NCBI GenBank assembly: GCA_023700805.1
Contig: JAMPYF010000041.1
Location: 1-37,163, forward strand
DNA from: Sulfuritalea sp.
GTDB lineage: Bacteria > Pseudomonadota > Gammaproteobacteria > Burkholderiales > Rhodocyclaceae
Length of the DNA: 37,163 nt
Reading direction: 5' to 3'
Of the stretch, positions 16,366 through 25,522 are shown piece by piece. The notes under the pieces were generated by a model. The model searched no databases. It was not told the origin of the DNA and worked only from the letters and a program-made list of their open reading frames with translations. Both the position numbers and the translations under genes were made by a program. Each line of letters opens with the position of its first letter. Within the stretch, counting starts at the first letter, position 1.

Positions 16366-18057
16366 ATGAAGAATGCGATAGCCAGGGTTTTGGCTGCCGT
16401 CCTTATCCTGGCGGCGGGGGCGCTGAATCACGCAATCGGGCAGGACGCCAGCTTCGATATTGCGCGCTTCCAGATCGAAGGAAATTCGATCCTGCCGGCA
16501 GAACGGGCGCAGGAACTGGTCGCACCCTTTGTCGGTCAGCGCCGAAACTACGGCGACGTGCAAAAGGCGCTGGAGGCACTCGAAGATGAATTTCGCCGTC
16601 TCGGCTACGGCACCGTGCAGGTCTATGTGCCGGAGCAGGAACTCACCACCGGCGTAGTTCGCCTGCAGGTCAGCGAAGGCGTGATCGGCAAGGTCACCAT
16701 CACCGGCAACAAGTACTTCGACGATGCCAATGTCCGCGGCAGCCTGCCCGACTTGAAGGAAGGCACCGCGCCCAACATGCGCAAGCTTTCCGAAAACGTC
16801 CAGCTCAGCAACGAGAACCCGGCCAAACAGCTTGAAGTGACGCTGGGCGTCAGCGAGGAAGAAGGCAAGGTCAATGCAAGGGTCGAGGTCAAGGAAGAAG
16901 ATCCGGACCGGATCTACTTGACGCTAGACAACACCGGCACCAAGGCCAGCGGCAAGCACAGGCTTGGCGTCGCCTACCAGAACGCGAATCTCGGCAACAG
17001 CGACCAGGTTTTGACGCTGGCCTACACCACGGCGCTCGATCCTCCAGGCGGCATGAAGATACTCGGCAACCGGGTCCTGCCCTGGCAAGACGGCAACGGC
17101 GTCAAGGTCGATATCTTCAGCATCGGCTACCGCCTGCCCCTGTATGCGCTGGGCGACAGCATCGATTTCATCTACGGCAATTCCAGCACCGATACGCCGT
17201 CCACGTCGCCGACCTTGGGCACCGGCCTGGGGATCAACGGCAAGGGCGAGGTGTTCGGTTTCCGCTACAACCATATATTCCCGCGCGCCGGCGAATACAC
17301 GTCCAGGCTGGTGCTTGGTCTTGACTACAAGTACATGAACAGTCGCTGCGCGATCAACGGCGTTCCGACGGCGTTCGGAATCGCCGGCTGCACGCCGCAT
17401 ACCTTCCGTCCGGTCTCCGCCACCTACAGCGGCCAGTGGCAAAAGCCCGGGCAGGCCATCGACTTCAATGTCGGCGTGGTGCATCACCTGTTCCCGATGG
17501 GCAGCCGGTTTGACTATGCCGCCGCACCTGGCGGTTATGACCGCTATTCTGCGGCGTCGGGCTACCAGACCAAGGATGAATTCACGGCCTTGCGCTTTGG
17601 CGGCAGCTATACCACGTCCCTGAACGGCGACTGGCTGCTGCGCATCGCGGCAAGCGGCCAGCACGCGAACAATGCGCTGCCCGCCGGCGAGCGGCTGGGC
17701 GTGGCGGGATCGACCGCGGTGCGCGGTTTCCTCGAACGCGCCGTTGCCGTCGATCGCGGCTATTTCGCCAACATCGAGGCTTACTCGCCGGATATCGCGG
17801 CAAGCCTCGGCGTGCCGGGAAACCTCAAGTGGCTGGTTTTCTATGATTTTGCCCATGGTTTCAACCTCAACCCGTCGGTCAACCAGAAGGTCAATATCGC
17901 CTCCCTGGGGGTCGGACTGCGCTACAACATCAACAAGGACGTGAGCGCTCGCTTGGACATCGCGCGGGTCATGGACGGGGTCTGGCCGAACGGCGCACCC
18001 AATATCGCGCTGGAGGGCGACATCCGCGGCCATTTCGGTCTTGCCTACGGGTTCTGA
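16366..18057 (+). CDS. two-partner secretion outer-membrane transporter (TpsB, ShlB/FhaC/HecB family)
   Basis: The 563-residue protein secretes its TpsA partner through a 16-strand outer-membrane barrel. It has a signal peptide (about 1-25, ending HAIGQ), then two POTRA domains (about 29-100, FDIARFQIEGNSILPAE onward, and about 105-180, GVIGKVTITGNKYFDD). The barrel ends in FGLAYGF with the terminal Phe needed for BAM insertion. The VRGF motif of loop L6 is at 452-455. ATG 16366 is preceded by TGAGGA at 7 bases; an in-frame ATG at 16348 is less well placed. The gene lies 100 bases upstream of its evident substrate tpsA. Confidence 0.95.
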   Translation: MKNAIARVLAAVLILAAGALNHAIGQDASFDIARFQIEGNSILPAERAQELVAPFVGQRRNYGDVQKALEALEDEFRRLGYGTVQVYVPEQELTTGVVRLQVSEGVIGKVTITGNKYFDDANVRGSLPDLKEGTAPNMRKLSENVQLSNENPAKQLEVTLGVSEEEGKVNARVEVKEEDPDRIYLTLDNTGTKASGKHRLGVAYQNANLGNSDQVLTLAYTTALDPPGGMKILGNRVLPWQDGNGVKVDIFSIGYRLPLYALGDSIDFIYGNSSTDTPSTSPTLGTGLGINGKGEVFGFRYNHIFPRAGEYTSRLVLGLDYKYMNSRCAINGVPTAFGIAGCTPHTFRPVSATYSGQWQKPGQAIDFNVGVVHHLFPMGSRFDYAAAPGGYDRYSAASGYQTKDEFTALRFGGSYTTSLNGDWLLRIAASGQHANNALPAGERLGVAGSTAVRGFLERAVAVDRGYFANIEAYSPDIAASLGVPGNLKWLVFYDFAHGFNLNPSVNQKVNIASLGVGLRYNINKDVSARLDIARVMDGVWPNGAPNIALEGDIRGHFGLAYGF

Positions 18058-18157
18058 GCGGGCCCTCCAAGTGTGAATTACGCCCTGGCTTGTACACGGC
18101 TTTAGAGTTATAAGCGAATACTGGAACGGCGGCTGTTCCGCCCCTGGAGTTTGCAAC

Positions 18158-21100
18158 ATGAGCTACAAAGATCCTTCCCCGAAGCGGCGTTTGTCCACAT
18201 CGGTCCGCCTTGGCGTCGCAGCGGTTGCAGCGTGTTTCATCGCCGGTCCTTTGCTGGCGGCGCCTCCGGTACCAGCAACCAACTTGCCCACCGGGTTCTC
18301 GAATCTCGTTGGTATTGACCCCGCTAATATTGTTGCGGGTGCCAATAGCCTCAACATCCTTACCTCGACCAACAGATCCGCCGCCGATGTCGCCAATTTC
18401 AACATCGCTGCAGGCTATAGCGTCAACATCACGCAGCCTACAGTTTCTTCGGATGTGTTGTTTCGCGTGCTTTCAAACAATCCCTCCGTCATTTATGGGT
18501 CACTCTCGTCCAACGGCGGCGTTTATCTAGTTAACCACAGCGGCATCTTTGTTGGCCCCAGCGGCCAGATTGACGTCGCACGATTTGTCGCAACGACCTT
18601 AACCGTCCGCAATGAAGACTTCCTCGCGGGTCGTCAGCTGTTCGTCAATGACGGCAGCGCGCAGAACGTCATCAACCAGGGCGAAATCAGGACGCCGTCC
18701 GGCGGCAGCGTTTACCTGATAGGCAGCAACGTCACAAACGAAGGCATCATCACCACGCCGGGCGGCGAAACCATCCTCGCCGCCGGCGCCACGGTCAGCC
18801 TGATCGACAGCGCCACCCCCGGAGTCAAGGTCGACATCACCGGCGCCGCCGGCAACGCCACCAATCTCGGCCAGATCACCGCCGAAGCCGGACGCATCGG
18901 CATCGCCGGCGTCATCGTGAGGAACAGCGGCACGCTCAATGCCTCCAGCGCGGTCAGCGAAGGCGGACGCATTTTCCTCAAGGCCAGCCAGGATGCCTAC
19001 GTCGATGGCAAGGGCCGCATCGTCACCACGGGAACCAAGGGCGGCAGCGTGGAAGTCCTCGGCAACAAGGTCACCGTGACGGACAACGCCGAAATCGATG
19101 CCAGCGGCGACACAGGCGGCGGCAGGATACTGGTTGGCGGCGACTATCAGGGCAAGAACCCCGAGGTTCAGAATGCCAGCACCAGTTACTTCGGTCCCGC
19201 TGCGAGGCTCAGGGCCGATGCCACGGAAGTTGGCGCTGGCGGCACGGTGATCGTCTGGGCCGACGACACGACGCGCGCCTACGGCAATATTTCCGCGAGG
19301 GGCGGCGCGCTGGGCGGTGACGGCGGCTTGGTCGAGACCTCGGGCCATCGATACCTGGATATCTCCGGCGCCCGGGTCGATACGCGCGCGCCCAATGGCA
19401 AGACCGGCAACTGGCTGCTCGATCCGGTCGACGTGAGCATCCTCCAATATGGCGGCATGCCCACCAGCGGATCGGCGCCCTTTGCGCCGACCAGCAACAG
19501 CGTGATCTGGGCCGAGGATATCAGCGCCGCGCTCGGCACCACCGACGTCACGATACGTACCGACGGCGGATCCGCCGGTCTCGGCAACATCACCGTGACC
19601 GGCGCCTCGATCAGCGGTGCCAACAGACTGATCCTGGCCGCCTATGGCGGCGCGGGCGCGACGGGCGACATCGCAATTACCGGCAGCAATATCAATCTTG
19701 GCACCGGCTTCAGGGCGCTGGCCGGCTGGAATGGCGCCGCCACTTATTACGGTTCCGACGTGATCGCCGGCACCGGCAATATCGCCATCAACGGTTCGAT
19801 GATTCATGCGTCGTCCTACGTCGATCTTCATGCCGGCAACGACATCTCGCTGGGCAGCAGCGGCGCCTACGGCAGTTGGGTGCAGTCGTTCGGCAACATG
19901 TTGGTCACTGCGGGGCATGATCTGAACCTGTTCGGCGGCAGCGGCAACATTTCCGGCCCCCAGGGTCCCGGCGTCATGCTGCGCGGCGATACCAGCCAGA
20001 CGATCAAGGTCGGCAACCAGATCCTGCTGCAGGCGGGCAGCGCCAACAATACGACCCATTCCGGCAGCACCATGTACGGCGCTTCGGTGGCGATCCAGTC
20101 CGGCGGCATCCAGGACATTTCGGCCGGTACCATCAAGGTTTACGCCGGGTCGTCGGGGCACGACAATTCCGCGGAGATACAGGCAAGCGGCAACCAGTCG
20201 ATCAGCATCTACGGCGGCGTGCTCGACGTCAGGGGCGGCGGCGACGCCAGTGCGAGCGTCTATGGCGGCCAGGGCAGCTACAACAATGCGGCGCGGATCC
20301 AGCACGGACAGTCCTTCTATGGCGGCGATGTGTATACCGGTTCCGGCGACCAGACCCTGACGCTCTATGGCGGCGCCTCGGTAATCCTGCAAGCCGGCAG
20401 CGGTACGGGTGTGCTGGGCTATTACGGGTCGGACTGCTATGCAAGCGGCGCGGGCGACCTTTGCCGCGGCAGCAGCAACGATGCCCATCTCCAGAACGGC
20501 ATCGGCGCCCAGACGCTGAATTTCATCTCCGGCGGTGCGATCAGCATCACCGGCGGCAGCGCCGGCAGGCAGAACTGGGCCGGCATCAGCAATCAAAGTT
20601 CGGCGACGACGCAGCTGATCTTCGGCAATCCGGACATCACCCTGACGGGCGGCAGCGGCGGCGGCAGCGCCGTCAGCTACGGCGGCGACACTTTCCAGCT
20701 TTCCAATGACGCAGGCATCAACAGCGATGGAACCGGCGCGCAAACCGTCTATGCCGGGACGATCACCATCAATGGGGGCAACGCGACCTATGGTGGCGCC
20801 GGCCTCGGCAGCGACAGCGGCAACGGCCTGACAATCACCACCACCGGCGACCTGAGCATGTACGGCGGCAGCAGCAGCGCCGGCGATCCCTTCGCCGCGG
20901 CCACCTATATCGGCAACAAGGCCGGCGGCGCGATCAATCTCAATGTCGGCGGCAACCTCTACGTCAAGGCCGGCAGCGGCAGTGCCGCACCCGTCTTGAT
21001 CGGTTCGATCGACGGCCCGACCTCGGTCGCCATCGCCACCGCCGGCAATGTCAGCATCATCGCCGATGGCAGCCAGGTCGGTATCGGCACCGATTCCGCA

Positions 21101-23920
21101 AGCTATGGCGCGTCAGTGAACATTGCGGCCGGGGGAAATCTGACCGTCGCCGACAGCGCGACGCGCGGCGTCAGGATAGGCAGCCTGGCCGACAGCGCCA
21201 GCGCGACCGATGTCACGCTGCAGGCGGGCGGCGACATCGCCATCGGCAGCGCGACGGGTTACGGCGCCCTGGTCGGCGTGAAAACCCCCAGCGGTATTTC
21301 GAATGTCACGATCCGCGCCGGCGAATACGGCGGCGGCAATCTCCTGCTGGCTGCTACCAGCCGCATCAAGGCCGGCGGCCAGGTTGCGCTCAGCGCTCGC
21401 CAGTTGGCGGCAACCAACGGCAACATCACGCAGAACTCCGGTGGCATCATCTACGGCGGCAACGTGGGCTTCAATGCCGAAGGCAGCGCCAGCTTCAATG
21501 GCAACGTGACGGCCACTACGGGCATGATTTCCGGCCTTGCCGGTTTTGCCTATGGCGGCCAGATCGGTTACTCGACCTCGCCTTCGGCGTATGGCGGCAA
21601 CCTCGTCTTCGGCAGCACCAGCGTCCTCACGGCGCCGGGTATCGCCTTCGCCTCGGCCGGCGATCTGACCATGAATGGCCAGATGCAGGCAGGCACGGGA
21701 GGCATTCAGCTTTCCGCCGGCAGCTACCGGAATCTAGGCAACGGCTATTCCACGCTTGCGGGCGGCGACGTGTTTATCGGCGGCAACCTGCAAGCTGGTG
21801 GCTACGTGAATGTCTCCGCCAGCGTAGGTTACGATTCCTTCGCCAAGGGCAACATCGTCCAGTCGGCCGGCAGCATCTCCAGTGCCTCTGGCAACATCAA
21901 CATCGAAGGCGGCGGCAACGTTACACTCAATGGCAGCACCAGCGCCTACGGCGGTAGCGGTTCGATCCGTTCCGGTTTCGCCAACCTCACGGGCACGCCC
22001 TATGGCGGCAACATCAATCTGGGCGGCGACGTCTATGCTGCCAACGGCCTCAGTCTGTATGCGATCTCTGGTGGTTCCGGCCCGGTCGGCAATGGCCACA
22101 TCGTCCAGAATGGAGGGTCTTTGGCCAGCAACGGCACGATCGGACTCTATGCCGACGGCAGCATCGACCTGGGCGCCCGAGTCGCGACGCCGGGTTCCCT
22201 GTATATCTACGCCGGTTTGGATAATCGCACCAGCCCGGGCTATGCCGACGACCAGAGCGCCTACGGTGGCGACGTTGGCTTCGGCGCCAGCAGCAAGGTC
22301 TACGGCGGCCACGTCGAAATCGTCGCCAACCGCGGCAAGGCCGGCGGTAGCCTGGGCAACATCCGCCAGGAGGCTGGCGGCCTCCTGCATGTCACCGGCG
22401 TCACCAGCCTCTACGCCTACGCCGCCGGCAATGCCGACCTGTTGGGCGCGACCATTGTCGATGCCGGCGCGTCGGTCAGTATCAACGCCGGTTACGACTA
22501 CCCCGGTTATGGCGGACAGGCGTTCGCCGACAGGCACGTCAGCATCGATTCGCTGAATGCCTATGGCAGCAGCGTCAACCTATACGCCACCGGCCGGATT
22601 TTCGCCAATACGCAGGATGTCGGCTCGATTTACGCGAATATTTCCAACAGCAGCGGCGGCGGTATCGAGATAGCCAATACAGGCAGCGCCGAGCCCCTGT
22701 TCATCAACCTCAACGACGGCGCACTAGCGAACAGCAAGGTCACGTTCACCCATAGCGGCAGCGACCTCACACTGGATTCCTCCCGCTCGTTCAGCACCTA
22801 CGGCGGCGCCGGTGCGATCAACGTCTCGGCACTGTCGGGCAACCTCAACTATCTGGGCGGCGGCGCCCTGTCGGGCAGCAGCGTGATACTTTCGGGGGGC
22901 AACGAACTGAACATCGATGGCTCGCTGTCCGCCAGCGGGGCGCTCGGCCTTGCCGCGGGCGGCATGCTCAACGTCAATAATGCGGTCCACGCCGACAGCA
23001 TTACCCTGACTGCGCCGACCGTCAATCTCCTGAGCGGTGGCGCCCATGCGGCGAATGACGCGATAGCGATCGGTTCGGCGATCAACATCGGCGCCGGCAC
23101 GACGCGGCTGACCGGCGCCAACGTGCTGCTGCGCGGCGCCACGGAAGGCACGGGCACGCTGAATCTGGACGGCGGCGTCGCCGCCACCGGCGGCAATCTG
23201 GAATTCAACCTCGGCAGCGTCAATGCCTATGGCGGTCACCTGTTCGCCCCCGTCGACATCATCGGCTTCGTCACCGGCGACATCCTGCTCGGCGGCGGCG
23301 CCTATATCCACGCTGGCAATGACGTCTGGCTGACACATAGCGGCACGACCTCGCTGCTGTCGATGTCCAGCGGCGGACATGTGCTGGCGGGCATGCCGAC
23401 CACCATACATCTCGACTTCCCGAACCGCGACACGAGCGGCGTGGTGACCGACGGCTCGCCGGGCAGCGGGCTGTTCGTGGTCGTCAATGGCGTCGTCACG
23501 CCGGCCACGCCTGGCAACGGGCTGGAGCTGACACTGCGGCCGGTGCAGACATCGACCGATCCCTGCGTCGCCAACCCCGATCTTTGCAAGCCGCCCGCGC
23601 CCAAGGAGACACCGATCGAGACCGCGCCGCCGGCGCCCGAACTCGCCAAGACCGATCCGACCCAGCCGCTGCTCGATCCGAATGCGACCACGGGGGGCAC
23701 GGAAGGCAGTTTCGGCGACACGGGTACGACCGATCAGCCGCCGAGCGAGACCAAGAAGGACGAAGGGACCACCACGTCGTCGGCCAAGGATGAAGGCAGC
23801 AAGGACGACAAGAAGGACGAAAAAGACGAGAAGGACAAGAAGGACAAGAAGTCGGACGAAGCCAAGGATGAGAAGAAAGATGAAAAGCCAGCCCAGAAGA
23901 AAGTCGCACAGTGCACCTAG
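18158..23920 (+). CDS. filamentous haemagglutinin-type TpsA adhesin (HMW-like)
   Basis: This 1920-residue surface protein is the TpsB substrate. A long-type signal peptide (1 to about 34, SPKRRLSTSVRLGVAAVAACFIAGPLLA) precedes the TPS domain (about 36-300), with NNPSVIYGSLSSNGGVYLVN and SGIFVGPSGQIDV in place of the usual NPN motifs. The HMW-type segment GGLVETSGHRYLDISGA and TGNWLLDPVDVSI follow near 395-430. The rest is a Gly/Ser/Asn-rich beta-helix with 20 YGG tripeptides. The C-terminus has C1803 and C1810 (CVANPDLC), a Pro-rich stretch, a Lys/Asp/Glu tail (about 1865-1915) and a third Cys at 1919. GGAG lies 8 bases before the ATG. It acts probably in adhesion or biofilm. Confidence 0.94.
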   Translation: MSYKDPSPKRRLSTSVRLGVAAVAACFIAGPLLAAPPVPATNLPTGFSNLVGIDPANIVAGANSLNILTSTNRSAADVANFNIAAGYSVNITQPTVSSDVLFRVLSNNPSVIYGSLSSNGGVYLVNHSGIFVGPSGQIDVARFVATTLTVRNEDFLAGRQLFVNDGSAQNVINQGEIRTPSGGSVYLIGSNVTNEGIITTPGGETILAAGATVSLIDSATPGVKVDITGAAGNATNLGQITAEAGRIGIAGVIVRNSGTLNASSAVSEGGRIFLKASQDAYVDGKGRIVTTGTKGGSVEVLGNKVTVTDNAEIDASGDTGGGRILVGGDYQGKNPEVQNASTSYFGPAARLRADATEVGAGGTVIVWADDTTRAYGNISARGGALGGDGGLVETSGHRYLDISGARVDTRAPNGKTGNWLLDPVDVSILQYGGMPTSGSAPFAPTSNSVIWAEDISAALGTTDVTIRTDGGSAGLGNITVTGASISGANRLILAAYGGAGATGDIAITGSNINLGTGFRALAGWNGAATYYGSDVIAGTGNIAINGSMIHASSYVDLHAGNDISLGSSGAYGSWVQSFGNMLVTAGHDLNLFGGSGNISGPQGPGVMLRGDTSQTIKVGNQILLQAGSANNTTHSGSTMYGASVAIQSGGIQDISAGTIKVYAGSSGHDNSAEIQASGNQSISIYGGVLDVRGGGDASASVYGGQGSYNNAARIQHGQSFYGGDVYTGSGDQTLTLYGGASVILQAGSGTGVLGYYGSDCYASGAGDLCRGSSNDAHLQNGIGAQTLNFISGGAISITGGSAGRQNWAGISNQSSATTQLIFGNPDITLTGGSGGGSAVSYGGDTFQLSNDAGINSDGTGAQTVYAGTITINGGNATYGGAGLGSDSGNGLTITTTGDLSMYGGSSSAGDPFAAATYIGNKAGGAINLNVGGNLYVKAGSGSAAPVLIGSIDGPTSVAIATAGNVSIIADGSQVGIGTDSASYGASVNIAAGGNLTVADSATRGVRIGSLADSASATDVTLQAGGDIAIGSATGYGALVGVKTPSGISNVTIRAGEYGGGNLLLAATSRIKAGGQVALSARQLAATNGNITQNSGGIIYGGNVGFNAEGSASFNGNVTATTGMISGLAGFAYGGQIGYSTSPSAYGGNLVFGSTSVLTAPGIAFASAGDLTMNGQMQAGTGGIQLSAGSYRNLGNGYSTLAGGDVFIGGNLQAGGYVNVSASVGYDSFAKGNIVQSAGSISSASGNINIEGGGNVTLNGSTSAYGGSGSIRSGFANLTGTPYGGNINLGGDVYAANGLSLYAISGGSGPVGNGHIVQNGGSLASNGTIGLYADGSIDLGARVATPGSLYIYAGLDNRTSPGYADDQSAYGGDVGFGASSKVYGGHVEIVANRGKAGGSLGNIRQEAGGLLHVTGVTSLYAYAAGNADLLGATIVDAGASVSINAGYDYPGYGGQAFADRHVSIDSLNAYGSSVNLYATGRIFANTQDVGSIYANISNSSGGGIEIANTGSAEPLFINLNDGALANSKVTFTHSGSDLTLDSSRSFSTYGGAGAINVSALSGNLNYLGGGALSGSSVILSGGNELNIDGSLSASGALGLAAGGMLNVNNAVHADSITLTAPTVNLLSGGAHAANDAIAIGSAINIGAGTTRLTGANVLLRGATEGTGTLNLDGGVAATGGNLEFNLGSVNAYGGHLFAPVDIIGFVTGDILLGGGAYIHAGNDVWLTHSGTTSLLSMSSGGHVLAGMPTTIHLDFPNRDTSGVVTDGSPGSGLFVVVNGVVTPATPGNGLELTLRPVQTSTDPCVANPDLCKPPAPKETPIETAPPAPELAKTDPTQPLLDPNATTGGTEGSFGDTGTTDQPPSETKKDEGTTTSSAKDEGSKDDKKDEKDEKDKKDKKSDEAKDEKKDEKPAQKKVAQCT
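19228..19249 (+). repeat. 22-bp dispersed motif, copy 5 (inside tpsA)
   Basis: AGTTGGCGCTGG followed by CGGCACGGTG. Here it is in sense and read as EVGAGGTV, a third reading frame compared with the copies in pncC and in dsbD/thiL. Confidence 0.85.
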
Positions 23921-23933
23921 ACCGGAACTCGCG

Positions 23934-24647
23934 ATGATGCACGCCGCATTTATCGCGCTGGCCCTCGGCCTGGTCTGGATCCCCGCCGCCGAGGCGGCGA
24001 TGGTGGGCCAGATCACGCACCTGTCGGGTACGCTTTCGGCCAAACGCGCGGACGGCACGAGCAAGCTGCTCGCGGTCAAGTCCGAGGTGGCGGAAGGCGA
24101 CACGCTGAGCACCGAGGCCGAGACCTATGCCCGGCTGAAGTTCGTCGACGGCGGCGAAGTGGTGCTGCGTCCCGGCACCCAGTTGAAGGTCGAGAGCTAC
24201 GCCTACAACGCCGCCAAGCCCGAAACCGACAACATCGTGATGAGCATGTTCAAGGGCGGCCTGCGTGCCGTGACCGGCTTGGTCGGCAAGCGCAGCAAGG
24301 AAAAGGTCAAGTTCGCCACCGAGACGGCGACCATCGGCATCCGCGGCACGCACTTCGGTGCCTTGCTGTGCCAGAACGATTGCGGCGGGGTACCCACCAC
24401 CGGGGGCACTCCGCCCCCGAACGGATTGCACGTCGACGTGACGAACGGTGCCATCACGCTGAGCAATCCCGCCGGGACGGTACAGGTCAATGCCGGACAG
24501 TTCGGCTTCGTACCCAACCCCAATACGCCGCCGGCGATCGTGCCGCCGCAGCAGGGCATACAGGTCACCATGCCGAGTTCGATCGCCCAGAACAAGGGCA
24601 GCGGCAAGGGCATCGGCAAGGGCGGCACCGAAGAATGCAAGATGTAG
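23934..24647 (+). CDS. secreted FecR-domain protein linked to TpsA
   Basis: This 238-codon gene encodes 237 residues with a signal peptide (1 to about 22, MMHAAFIALALGLVWIPAAEAA). It is followed by a FecR domain (about 24-190): VGQITHLSGTLSAKRADG, then EGDTLSTEAETYARLKFVDGGEVVLRPGTQLKVE, then ETATIGIRGTHFGALL with the TIGIRGT motif at 133-139. Unlike classical FecR there is no N-terminal sigma-regulating helix or inner-membrane anchor, and no ECF sigma gene nearby, so iron signalling is unlikely. It has C146, C150 and a C-terminal C235 (EECKM), echoing the Cys layout of TpsA. It starts 13 bases after tpsA, so the two are cotranscribed. A surface or periplasmic partner role is inference. Confidence 0.9.
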   Translation: MMHAAFIALALGLVWIPAAEAAMVGQITHLSGTLSAKRADGTSKLLAVKSEVAEGDTLSTEAETYARLKFVDGGEVVLRPGTQLKVESYAYNAAKPETDNIVMSMFKGGLRAVTGLVGKRSKEKVKFATETATIGIRGTHFGALLCQNDCGGVPTTGGTPPPNGLHVDVTNGAITLSNPAGTVQVNAGQFGFVPNPNTPPAIVPPQQGIQVTMPSSIAQNKGSGKGIGKGGTEECKM

Positions 24648-24651
24648 CCTG

Positions 24652-24684
24652 CCCCCGAAGGGGAGTCCCGGGCTGGCAAAGCCC
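24652..24684 (+). terminator. paired hairpins after the fecR-type gene, weak terminator candidate
   Basis: CCCC/GGGG around GAA (24653-24663) is followed by GGGCT/AGCCC around five bases (24670-24684). No T-run follows. The 140-base gap between the convergent genes here otherwise holds one copy of the 22-bp motif. Confidence 0.3.
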
Positions 24685-24719
24685 CTGCCCGCGAAGCGCC
24701 GTTCCAGGTCGGCCGAGCG

Positions 24720-24741
24720 CGCCGTAGCGCCAGCGCCAACT
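24720..24741 (-). repeat. 22-bp dispersed motif, copy 6 (intergenic, reverse orientation)
   Basis: On the minus strand AGTTGGCGCTGG is followed by CGCTACGGCG, preceded by CCAAG. It lies between the convergent fecR-type gene and the AhpD-like gene and is the only strong copy in this orientation. Confidence 0.85.
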
Positions 24742-24787
24742 CTTGGCGCATTGCATATCGCCGCTGCAGAGGTTCGCGGCGGCATTC

Positions 24788-25372
24788 CTACTTTTGCTTC
24801 GGTATCCGCCCCATCAGGTAGAACTCGTCGTTGGGCCGCATTCCGGTCATGTTGGCCATGCGGTTGCTGAGACCGAAGAAGGCCGCCACGGCGCCGATGT
24901 CCCAGATGTCTTCGTCATCGAAGCCGTGCTGGTGCAGCGTGTCGTAATCGGCGTCGCCGATGGCGGCCGAGTCCAGCGCCACCTTCATCGCGAAATCCAG
25001 CATGGCCTTCTGGCGTGAGCTGAGATCGGCCTTGCGGTAATTCACGGCGACCTGGTCGGCGAGCAGCGGGTTCTTGGCGCGGATGCGCACGATGGCGCCG
25101 TGGGCGACCACGCAGTACTGGCAGCCGTTGGCGTTCGAGGTGGCGACCACGATCATTTCGCGCTCGGCCTTGGTCAGCCCGCTTTCCTTTTCCATCAGTG
25201 CATCGTGGTAGGCGAAAAACGCCCGCCACTCGGCGGGCCGGTGCGCCAGGGCGAGAAATACATTGGGGATGAAGCCGGATTTTTCCTGCACCTCGACGAT
25301 GCGCGCGCGGATGTCGTCCGGGAGGTCTTCCAGTCTCGGGATGGGGTAGCGGCTGATCGGCGGCGTGGTCAT
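24788..25372 (-). CDS. AhpD-like peroxidase-related protein (carboxymuconolactone decarboxylase fold)
   Basis: The 194-residue protein has the CMD/AhpD active site NGCQYCVVAH: E72, C84, C87 and H91. Their spacing (12, 3, 4) equals that of the Glu-Cys-Cys-His proton relay of mycobacterial AhpD. It belongs to the peroxidase-related subgroup with a longer N-terminus (SRYPIPRLEDLPDDIRARIVEVQEKSGFIPNVFLALAHRP). The likely role is thiol-dependent peroxide detoxification in the cytoplasm. ATG 25372 follows GAGGA at a good distance; the much longer open frame upstream reads through repeats and the divergent hydrolase gene and is not real. It diverges from the hydrolase at 25523. Confidence 0.88.
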   Translation of the reverse strand: MTTPPISRYPIPRLEDLPDDIRARIVEVQEKSGFIPNVFLALAHRPAEWRAFFAYHDALMEKESGLTKAEREMIVVATSNANGCQYCVVAHGAIVRIRAKNPLLADQVAVNYRKADLSSRQKAMLDFAMKVALDSAAIGDADYDTLHQHGFDDEDIWDIGAVAAFFGLSNRMANMTGMRPNDEFYLMGRIPKQK

Positions 25373-25411
25373 GATGTCCTCGTTGAAATGGCTTTGATGT
25401 CGGCGTATTTT

Positions 25412-25489
25412 ATGTCCGCGTCCCCTCGGACGGGGACGGTATCCCGGGATATGTCCCCATCCCCTCGGACGGGGACGGTATCCTAGGAT
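25412..25489 (+). repeat. tandem pair of 39-bp hairpin repeats with covarying palindromes
   Basis: Units 25412-25450 and 25451-25489 differ at four positions. Each has a GTCCCC/GGGGAC-type stem around TCGGAC and then a 12-bp palindrome, TATCCCGGGATA in the first and TATCCTAGGATA in the second, so the two changed bases compensate each other. A related pair is at 878-953. It fills the divergent gap between the AhpD-like gene and the hydrolase. Confidence 0.85.
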
Positions 25490-25522
25490 ACGGATTCCCC
25501 AACATAAGCCAAGGAGACTTGC

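Noticed and set aside
14425..16563. Long Gly/Arg-rich and Ser/Ala-rich frames antisense to the coiled-coil gene
   Set aside because: They mirror Ala/Glu codon bias, have no ribosome binding site or domain, and one runs into the tpsB gene.
18599..20743. 714-residue frame antisense to tpsA
   Set aside because: Shadow of the TpsA repeats; no recognisable family, while the plus strand has a signal peptide, TPS domain and partner gene.
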